From Tieghemiomyces parasiticus (Eukaryota > Kickxellomycota > Dimargaritomycetes > Dimargaritales > Dimargaritaceae): DNA of 29,893 nucleotides. Shown piece after piece: positions 20,913-29,893 of the stretch. The position numbers were made by a program, and so were the translations under genes. The notes under the pieces were generated by a model. That model ran no database searches. It saw nothing but the letters and a program-made list of their open reading frames with translations, and was not told the origin of the DNA. The stretch is taken from the NCBI GenBank assembly GCA_027575765.1, contig JANBPT010000577.1:1-29893 (forward strand), in the 5' to 3' direction. Within the stretch, counting starts at the first letter, position 1. Each line of letters starts with the position of its first letter.

Positions 20913-23900
20913 GGACGTTGGCGCGGCTCATTCACCAGTGGATTGACAGCCTGTCGCCTGTGAGGCTTGACGAAAAGGATCGATGGTGGGACAGAAGGCT
21001 GGTGAGAAACCCCCTATTGCGATGTGAAGGCTTAGTTTACTTGCCTTCCCAACCCTACTTTTTTTTTCTTAGCGCTTCCATTCTAGCCCCACCGCCCTCG
21101 ACAGACCCTGTACGCCCGCGTCGGCCGTGCACTGAGAATGGGAATGGAGTGAGATGTCACGGGTTATTAGTGGGATTGTCTAGCATATCACTTCCAATTG
21201 CGTACTAGTTAGGGCGTGCATTTTTTTACGGTTTCTAGAACGCAATCTTTGAAGTCGATTCGCAGACACTTTAATCATTCCCTGTTTTCTGGGAACCATC
21301 ATCACACAGTGCCCTATTTAGGCTGCTTCTACAAGCCCTCTTCTAGTCGACTAGATGGGGGTACAGGCGCAACTATTCGTCACGATACTAGAGTAGTAAG
21401 TGGTGCATAGGGTGCAAAGGTTGAGGTATATCTGGCCGCCACTAAAATCTGTAGCCATACTTGCCTTTAATATTTATTTGCATCCATCACAGCTACTTCC
21501 ACTGAGACCGTTTTCCCCGCCACTCTCTAAAACTTAACCCACGAACTCTGGGCGCCCGTACCTCTCTCTTTCGCTACGGTAAGGCAGCATCCAAAGTTTC
21601 GCTAAACTTGCTTCATCCCTCGCCTGAAGTCCTCAACCAAGCTAGCCACCGACGGGTTGCACTCTAAATGGTTTAATCGAAATGACAGGCGCGGCTGGAT
21701 GGCCTGTGAAAAAATAACAATCAATAGAGAGTCGGCACTAACTGGCACTGACCAACCGTTAGATTGAATCCCAGGATAGGGTCGCTAAACCACCAGAGGC
21801 TCGTACAAGGTGACTTGGGTAGTAATCTCACTTTTCACATCCACATCCACACCAACCCCAACACCCCTATTCGACCCGTCACCTGCTTACCGACGGACCT
21901 TGACAATCATACTGGATATGGGTACAGGTGCTGACGCTGATAATCGTTCTTAGCTTCCATCATCTATTCACAGTTTCATTGACTTTACACCTATAGGGAA
22001 CTGAAATCCTTCCCTTCAGTACAACCATTGGCCCGCCACAGTTAGTGGTACAATGGCGTCCCTTTGCGCTGAGTAAGGAGCTGGTATGTGACAGGGAAAT
22101 GTGCTCAAGTAACTATTCTGGGCCGCGGTGAAGCGATAAAGCATAGAGAGCGAAGAGTCGAGGCGGGAAGTGGATGATAAAGGGGAAGAGAAGATAGCGT
22201 TGAACCTACATGCTTGCGGCTCTGCTCGGACCGACCGTACTCGTACGCCCCAGCCGGCTACAACCTCTGACACAGCGTGACTGAACAATGCGAACCTTGC
22301 CACCCATCCGGCTCATTTTGCCCGCGTCTGGCTCTGTGACCTGCGTGGTTGCCAATTAATCCTTATAGATCTAACTACAACGTACAAATTAAGTTCGATC
22401 TTGAATAACGGTGGGTTGCGATATGCGGGATCAGCTACTGGGTAGTACATTTCAATCAAGACTTGCCACCTGTGCCAAAGGAGGCCATCGGTTTCGCGGC
22501 AAGCTTATCTTCGGTCGTAGTGGAAATGAGAAGTCTCTTCATGGATAATAGGAATAGTAATTTTTACTCATCCGGTGGTGTATCGTTTGTCCCGAACAGA
22601 CTTTCGGCGGCTGGAAAAGAGGTGGCCAGTACAGCAGGGATGGCGACTGGCCGAATGACGTGTACCACTTCTCAAGTACGGTACCCCATTTTGGTACGAG
22701 TGACGATTGGGCGATGCTCCGTATTGGGTAGGTATATACCGTCCCAAAGAAGCTTAGGTCAATGTAAGGAAGGCGGAATAATGCTGGTGTGTAGAAAGGC
22801 GGATAGTCGGCCCCAAACTTCCGCTATGGTAAATCTAATCTAAGACGGATGGCCGGGTACGAGTAGTGCAGTAAGGCTGTCGAAAAAAAACGCCTAATAA
22901 TCGCACCATTCGCAGCTTGATTGCCCATCGGCCAGATTTGGAGTCGCGGTGAGATAGTTTTACAAACCGTTCCTACCAAGGTTTCATCACCAACGTCTAG
23001 GTGTTGCCGAGTAGATCTCTCGGTCAGCCCAACATATCACAAAGGTGATGGACCGACAGCTGCCCTGACCTGCGCTGACGGCCTTCATGATATCAGTTGG
23101 TGGTTGTGAGAGCCGCGCATGACTTTTGATGGGAACTTTGAATGACTGTGCCGACTGAAGTTATGGGCTCAATGAGCGTTAGTAGCAAATCCACTCTGTA
23201 AAAAGCTAAGGGCGAGTGACGCCGAGTATTAGTCTGTCGGTGTATGTGTGGGGAGGATGAGTGGGGGGAGGGCAGGTAGGCAGCTCCAGAAAAGTCACTA
23301 AGTCACAGCGACCGTATCGGCCAGCAGTTTCATATTTTGCCCGCGGTTTTCGCAGTACTGCGGACTATAGACTGTCAAAACACCGGTCCACTGAACTAGG
23401 CCCCATCTAAACGACTAGGTTGTTCTTAGTCGGGACTGAAGACGAAGAGGGCAGATCCTCAGTGGACGGGAAGTTTGGGAAAGGGTAAACAGCCCGCTGA
23501 CCCGGTCGGACTTTGGGCCCGGCAGGTTTTCCTCAGTATCCTGTGTACTTGTATTTAATGAGGCTTTCTTTACAGTCTAGGATGGGGTGGAGAGTTGCCC
23601 GCCGCCTGAGATATAACTGACCTTCACGAACGTAATTGTGCTAAGGATTCCAAAAGGGTATAAAAAAGAATGACATGAAAGGCCGCCCTGGAATGAGTCA
23701 CATCGCTTTACCTCGATGCGCCAAAGGCAGTAGTCGCTGCCACTACCTCACCACGCCAAGCGGAGGCAATGCAGGACTATGGTACCTTTAACTTCCCTCA
23801 AAAATGACCCCTTCGTCGCCTGGACCTTCGCAGCTAATTAGCTGACGTAGATATATTCTTTATTCCGGTTTGGCCTCGTTTGTTTTATGATGAGTTTGGA

Positions 23901-26738
23901 GGAGATGGCTAGCCTGGTGTTGCGTACATCGAGCTCAAGTTTGGGTGGGCGGTGAGACCTAAACATTGAGCAGTTACAAATAGTCGCGTCAGATGCAACG
24001 AGCTTGGGGAAAGGCGAGCACAACCTCTATTGGCACCCTTTCCTTTCCTCCTTGTCCACCGGCGTCACCCCCCTCATTCCACTGCCTACCACCTATTAGC
24101 AATGTGATACAAACCATGGCCGTTTGACAGCTGCCATACCCCTCTCCGTAATAGGTAGGAAACCCGAAGCTGTTAAAGGCAGGATTGAGATTCGGCAGAA
24201 GGGCACACTTCAGTAAGCCCGGCTGGCTGTCTTTTAGAACGTCAGCGATATAAATTGGAATGCATGGGAACCAGGCGGCTTAAGATAAGCGCCGAAGCGT
24301 AAGTATGTGTAGCTTTGTGGATGGATGCGTACGTGTATATAGACAGGCATTGTTTGCCAATGGAATATCTGCCTGACTTGTGCAGTGGTTAAAAATAAAA
24401 TAAATAATTGCCGCGGTCGAGAAAGAGCGCCCAGAGGCATGATATTGACCTGTCAAGGCCCAGTCTTTACTGGATCGATATCAGCCCAGGGGCACTCCCT
24501 TGTCGAGGGTGAATAGTGATACCTACATTTGGGGCGGAGTGGATACGGTGGACACTGGCACTGGTGGCCAGCTCTCCCCAATCGCCTACCGCCACTATAA
24601 TTGATACCGCGCCGTTCCCAGAATAGACATGGCCATGGCGCGCGCTTGAAAGGGTGGAGCACCGTCAGTTGGGTTCGAAATGCTCGTGCGAATGAGGGTG
24701 TCGATGGATGTTGAAAAGGGGGCGATGGTAGGACGAAGACACATGCCGTTTTGGATAGGATGGGAATCCGCCCCATTTTCGCTATCTAGAATGTGGCCAC
24801 CCCACCCTCTTTTATGTAGCTCATTTCCCCTGCTTCCCATCCAAGCCGCCCCCACCTGCGCCCCCCCGACCCCCTCTTTCCTACTTGTCTCTAGAACGAC
24901 CCAACAGGCGTAGCTTCGTCCTCTCTACGCTCTGACCTTCTAGACCCGCTTCCACATGTCGCAACGACAGTAGTTTCCGTTCTAGAGCGCAACAACTGGA
25001 AGTGATTGGCATGCGTTTTTTCATTAATTCCAGGTTCTCGGGCCTGTCACGGCCCTGTGGCCATATTTGTAAACTTACTGCTCTAGCTCACCGGCGGCAC
25101 GGACAACGATCGCTATTCTTCCGGGGTTCTGTTTTATAAGACCAAGGGTACAAGTATGCTTCAATACTATAACCCTCTATTACCTTGTCTCAATTCAACC
25201 CTTGGTATCAAATGGTTTTGGACTGGTCCGTGGCGAGGAGTGGCTCAAACGAAAAATGGATTATGTGCGAACCGCTGAAAAGCGCACGCCGGGGCTATAA
25301 TGTATCCGCACTCGTCACCAATGTACCAAGGTAGGTAGGGTGACGACGCTGACGCTCATATCTACCGGATAAATTTATGGGGCTCACAAACACGGCCAGC
25401 AGAGGTAGACGCCCGTCTTCACTCAAGAACATCCTTCACGTTACCGGTTGGGACTGTATTACGCCGCTTAACCGCCCGGCTGGTGCCTCGCCCGCCATAG
25501 CAGGAAAGGAACTGTCCCCTGACACCGCCAAACGAACTGACCGCTGGCCCTGTCGACCTTAACCGCCCCGTCATTGATGTTTTTTTTCGAATGGTGGCAC
25601 CTTGCATACCGCCACCCCAAGATTCGATGTAGACGCCCAGTGTAGGAGGTGGGCCGACGGCGGAACGACAGTTGGGGGAGTGCTCAAGAACAGGTATGTA
25701 TGTGCGAATAATCCCGACAATTGCTTTGGGTCCCCTCGGTTCTCTTTGGTTCAAGCTGGCTAATCGCACCAACGGTTAAATTAAATTAGACCATTGGGGG
25801 CGGCAGTGTAGGCCAGGCTAAAGGCACGGCGCGGCGGGTAATCGATGGTGCAAGGATGAATGAACAACGCAAGAAAGACATGTACACACGCTCAAAAGCG
25901 AGTAGCCATGGTTTGAGCCGGGTGGACCAGTGAACGACTGAATCCGATCCCACACGTACACTCGACCGGAAAGGATCGCATGACCCAGTACAGGCCAACT
26001 AGCATCGCGCAACCATCCGCCCGCCGGTGGCCGTGGTCCGAGTCCCTAAGTTGGTTATATTAAAAGTTGGTGTGGTCGGCGGATGGCGATGGAAAAGGGT
26101 GGGGTTGGTGTTCAGGAAATCTCCCGGTGGCGGGTTGCACAGGACAACCTAAACCGGCGAAAAGGAGGAATGGGAAAGGGGGCGGTAGAGAAGATGGGGA
26201 CACGCTGGGTTATTAGACGTTGTCCCTAAATTACGGGGCGATGTGCTGGGGGAAGAGTGGGGTCGTGTCCACCATTATTCTTCCGTAAAGCCTGTGAGAC
26301 CATGGCTGGGGCGTGAGGGACCGAAATGACCAAAGGGTGGCGGCGTTCGGTCCAACCCACCGCGGCACCGAAGAGCGTGTGGGATAGAAATCGATCGGTG
26401 GAGACGGCTACTGTTGGGGGGATGTGCGGTGGCTCGTTGACACTGCATTGCGCAGTGGGGCACCTGGGCTGTGGGCTGAGCCAGGGAAGTCTAGTAGCTG
26501 GCACAGCCCAGTTAACCGACCCGGCGAAGCTGGTAGGTCCGAAAACGCCATGTCAACGCCAGAATCGCCCTGTAGTACCCGGCAGGAGGAAGACGCGGAA
26601 GAGATAGGGAGGTGGACGGCCCATCCCGTCCGACGTGGTGTGGTCCAAGGCATAATCGGCCCCGCCGTCATCTTGCCAGCCTCTCGATTATTAGTGTGCT
26701 GCCACGATGCAGAAGGCTCGATGGTATGCATTAGACGC

Positions 26739-26759
26739 CGCCACCACCGCCGCCGCCTG
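26739..26759 (+). repeat. CCG/CCA trinucleotide tract
   Basis: A run of CCG and CCA triplets forms a small imperfect microsatellite, directly followed by a short GGGATTCGATCCC palindrome. The palindrome resembles a tRNA T-arm loop, but no tRNA surrounds it. Confidence 0.5.
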
Positions 26760-28321
26760 ACCGGGATTCGATCCCCTCCCTTGGGCCACGGTATCCTAAC
26801 TGACTTGCCTCAGCTGTTGAGCGATCAGTTAGTATCAAGGTCAGGGCAACTGTGCTTCGTCAGAAAGATCCATTTTCTTGTCCTTTAGTAATAAAATACG
26901 GGTTCTTTTTATCATGGGACATCCTTCCGTGGCGATTGCCCCTGTGGTTGACCAGAGTCCAGTCCTTCTGTCAGATGATGGGGGGGGGGTTTAGCTATGC
27001 CTCGGGCTATATCGTCGCCAGACTCAAGTCAATCGTGATGGATAATTACTGTTGGCAGCGGATACGGTACTGTCTGGTTCCAGGGTTGCTCCATGGTCTA
27101 GCGTCGATTGATCGACCTCCACGGCGGTAGATAGGGGATACGGTCCACACTAAAAGCATCAAAGTTAGGGGTTCCCTTTGGCCCTCAGACTCTGGTGTAC
27201 GGATCGACCCGGCACCCATGAGAGTGTTCTTTCAATCACCTAACCAAGCCTTGTAACTCAACCAAGGCCAAACTTCGGGTTAGCTATGGCAGAGACATGT
27301 ACATCCCAAGGGCCCTACCATGTCAACAGCAAAGGAAAGTGATGATTCTAATTATGGCCTTCGCATCGCGTTTCACCGAGTACATCATTTCCATTTTCTT
27401 GGCCTCGCCCGTCACTATACCGCTTTCATGAGCAATACCACCTGGTGAGGGTGTCCATCGTCAGATCGCTTAAATATGGACGCACCTCTTTGTCAGGAGA
27501 ACCGGTGGTGTTCAGCCAGTTGGCACTCACCTACTCCCCTAGCCGTCACTTTTGGTCGCCCAAGTGGACCAATCCTTTACCATGGTCCTGCGTTTCCACG
27601 TCATATACGATGGGCTCCGCAGTACCCAAGTCACTGGTGCAGCAACGCGCTTTTCCGAAGCTCCGCCGAGTCCCGGGTAATAATGGATGACTCAGCATCC
27701 ACCGAAAGACAGCTAAGGCCCACTAGACTGGCTTGCTCCTTCCAAGTCAACTTCCCTAAACGGACAGTGACACCCATTCAGCCACAGCAGGCGAACTCCA
27801 GTGGCCGTAGCGTTTTGGTTACTCGCACACCTATCATTGTGACGGCCTCTACATCGTGGACCACCTCACCCATGGCCCAATTAACTGGACGATTTCCCTG
27901 GTCCGGTCCTTGTACGGCATTTTACCCCTGGTTGGCCTTAATCACCCATGCCTGCACATCCCAGGCCAGCGCTGCCTGCGCCACCCGTCTTTAGTTTCAT
28001 TAGGGGCGTGCGTCATTACTCGAAGCGCATCACGCTAGAGGGAGTGTCGCAGCGTCCTAAATCTGGCCGCCACAGTCAAACATATCATCCCGCCACCCAC
28101 CCGCCCGCCGGTTTCCGACAGGGATACTTTTTTTTTTGCTTGGCTTTGCCCGGGACTAACCATTTATGTTGTCTCACGCTTGCCCCGGGTCGGCTTCCCT
28201 ATATTACTGCTTCGCTCTGCTCCACTTGATACCACAACTTATCTTCGATTGGATTTCAGTAACTCCCAGTGAACGCCTCTATCCCTTACGCTATCCATAC
28301 AGTCCCATTCACTGTATCTTA

Positions 28322-29893
28322 ATGTCCCAGTTAATCCGTGCCCCGCTTCGTCGTACCGGCCGGTTGGCTTGCGTCTCAAGCCTAGCACCGCGGCTACAGG
28401 CGGCCGTAGCCCCAGGCAGTCGGTCCCTTGCGCTGACCCCAAAGCCACGCCACTACAGCTCTCGGCCCATCGAGGCGCCCACTGTACCGACTGGTAAGAA
28501 CCTCATACGCAACTCGGGCCCAAATACGCATGAGACTTAGCCATGCTGATTGAAGGGCACCACTAGTGATGTGGTCACCCATGTCCGCGGGTTGGAGCCG
28601 AATGGCAGATCCCGCCCGCCGGGCTTCCGTAAAGGGGTCTCCGCCCAGTTCCGCCCGCCTAACTTCCTCCATTTGAATGTGTCAAGTGCATGCGCCCCTT
28701 TCTGATCTACACCGGAACCGCTAGCGTCTGAGGTTCGCAAGAAGGTGACGATACAGACCATCGCCAGCCTGTATCGCAAGAAGACTCCCATCGCTATGGT
28801 CACCGCTTTCGACTATCCGACGGGCATCCTGGCCGACCGGGGCCATTGCGATATATGCCTTGTGGGGGACTCTCTCGCCATGGTAGCCCTTGGCTACGAT
28901 AGCACGGCCATGCTGACGGTCCATGTAAGTCATTCGACTGTTGGGGAAGTCAGCGGGAGGTTTTTTACTGCCTTCGCTTTCTTCCGCCTCCGCTCACGTG
29001 AGGCGTCATGTCCATCATGGTCGACTCAGCCCCTTTGTTTTAAGTATCCAGTTGACGGGCTCCACAGATTGCCTAATTCCCGTCACCTCCGGCCGTTATT
29101 GCCTCTGACTGACACATCACCCCCGCAACCTCCCTATTAGGACATGATTCATCATAGTAATGCCGTCGCGCGTGGGTGCACCAAAGCTTTCCGCGTCGTC
29201 GATATGCCCACTGGGTCATACCAAATCTCGCCCGAGGAGGCCCTCACCAACGCTTTTCGGCTGGTCAAGGAGGGCCGGGCTGAGGTAAGTAAGCCTTGAG
29301 GCACCTCAAATCAGCCATCCCTGATCAAACCTGTAGCGGTCCGTAGGAGAAAGTTTTACTCATCAGTCATTATGTTCCAGTAATGCAGGTTGGCATAATC
29401 TGCCGGGGCCGATGCGAGACCAGCAGAGTACAGCACGTTTAACCCATGAACAATCCGTTGATTGCCGTCCTTAACAGGCCGTGAAAGTCGAAGGTGGCGT
29501 CGAGATTGCGGACACGGTCCGCCGCATCGTCCAGGCCGGCATACCCGTCATGGGCCACATCGGGCTCAAGCCGCAGCACGAAACGGCCTTGGGAGGGTTT
29601 AAGATTCAGGGTAAAACCGCCAAAAAGGTAAGTACTGTCTGCTCGGATTTGTACGATTACGGGGTAGATCCTCTTCATGTATTGCTGGCAAATACTGTAC
29701 GGAGCCTTCCTTACATCACCCTGACGGACCTACTGGACACATTTGCCCCTCACCCGTACCAAACCCTCCTTCGTTTCAACGCGCAGGCTGAAATAATCCT
29801 GCAGGATGCGCTGGCCCTGCAGGAGGCCGGATGTTTTTCGTTGGTTATCGAGTGCGTGCCCAGCCAGGTGGGAGAGACGATCACCCAGCTCCT
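28322..29893 (+). CDS. panB: 3-methyl-2-oxobutanoate hydroxymethyltransferase (ketopantoate hydroxymethyltransferase), 3'-truncated
   Basis: Exons are 28322-28493, 28725-28924, 29141-29284, 29478-29627 and 29787 to the window end, all in phase. The enzyme adds a hydroxymethyl group from 5,10-methylene-tetrahydrofolate to 2-oxoisovalerate, the first committed step of pantothenate synthesis. Residues 1-57 form an Arg/Ala/Ser-rich, acid-poor presequence ending near KPRHYSSRP, a typical mitochondrial import signal. The TIM-barrel domain then shows [19 protein letters not shown] and [14 protein letters not shown] with metal-binding Asp106, then DMPTGSY with Asp145, VKVEGG with Glu177, GHIGLKPQ, and IECVP with the catalytic Glu. 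The first two Asp are 39 residues apart, as in E. coli PanB (Asp45, Asp84). The ATG at 28322 follows a C/T-rich leader and opens the presequence. The last part of the protein lies beyond the window. Animals lack this enzyme, which supports a fungal origin. Confidence 0.95.

Larger units (their letters stand above)
17321..28321. other. Eleven-kilobase stretch without a supportable gene
   Basis: I read this block on both strands and found no frame with a recognisable domain, no chain of phase-matched exons, and no tRNA, rRNA or transposon protein. The longest ATG frames (27476-27994 and 26424-26888, both plus) are GC-driven and unlike any family I know. The first part (17330-17830) is purine-rich on the plus strand and is probably the leader and promoter of the HSF-like gene. 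C/T-rich plus-strand tracts occur at about 18245-18380, 21830-21900 and 24790-24955. The last ~150 bp (28180-28321) is C/T-rich and should be the panB leader. Homopolymers include ten G at 26980-26989 and ten T at 28128-28137. Species-specific genes with short exons or non-coding RNAs may be present but cannot be seen. Confidence 0.55.

Noticed and set aside
22463..22843. 126-codon plus frame
   Set aside because: It has no ATG at its head, no recognisable motif and no neighbouring phase-matched exons.
24956..25139. Possible two-exon small gene (ATG at 24957 after a C/T-rich tract, acceptor near 25032)
   Set aside because: The product would be about 39 residues with no recognisable family, and the intron of 63 nt is out of line with the 133-231 nt seen elsewhere.
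26760..26780. tRNA T-arm-like GGGATTCGATCCC
   Set aside because: There is no D-arm, anticodon arm or acceptor pairing around it; it is a simple palindrome.
26424..26888. 154-codon plus frame, with overlapping minus frames at 26226-26731
   Set aside because: Several mutually overlapping frames of similar length point to local composition. None shows a domain, a good start context or splice support.
27476..27994. 172-codon ATG frame on the plus strand upstream of panB
   Set aside because: It is the longest frame in the gene-free block, but it is rich in Trp, Cys, Ser and Pro with no domain. An overlapping frame of similar quality exists at 27445-27690, as expected for GC-rich non-coding DNA.

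Overview
The window reads as nuclear DNA of a fungus. The genes are split by GT..AG introns. One encodes Vps17, a retromer sorting nexin known from fungi, and another encodes ketopantoate hydroxymethyltransferase, which animals lack. The 23 introns I could place by phase-consistent splice sites are about 133 to 231 nt long. That is long and uniform for a fungus, and may point to an early-diverging lineage; this is an inference and I cannot name the species.

Layout. 1-2935 (+): 3' part of a glomulin/Ybp1-like helical protein gene, cut by the left edge. 3312-5623 (-): Vps17, seven exons. 6370-7620 (+): HemK/PrmC-type release-factor glutamine methyltransferase (MTQ1-like), one exon. 8190-9926 (-): GTP cyclohydrolase I, six exons, one of only 30 nt. 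11067-11621 (-): four-helix membrane protein. 13751-14101 (-): Asterix-family ER protein. 14493-15698 (+): low-molecular-weight protein tyrosine phosphatase, five exons, divergent from Asterix. 15971-17320 (-): heat-shock-factor-type DNA-binding protein with a divergent recognition helix, tail to tail with the phosphatase gene. 17321-28321: about 11 kb in which I can support no gene. 28322-29893 (+): 5' part of ketopantoate hydroxymethyltransferase with a likely mitochondrial presequence, cut by the right edge.

The genes are ordinary cellular functions (endosomal sorting, mitochondrial translation termination, folate/pterin and pantothenate synthesis, ER membrane-protein insertion, phosphotyrosine signalling, transcription) and do not form an obvious cluster. 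I see no tRNA, rRNA, CRISPR array, transposase or reverse transcriptase gene. I did not find a convincing new biological system. The observations most worth checking are the 11-kb gene-free block, the unusual HSF-like factor, and a small repeat/hairpin cluster near 13.3 kb.
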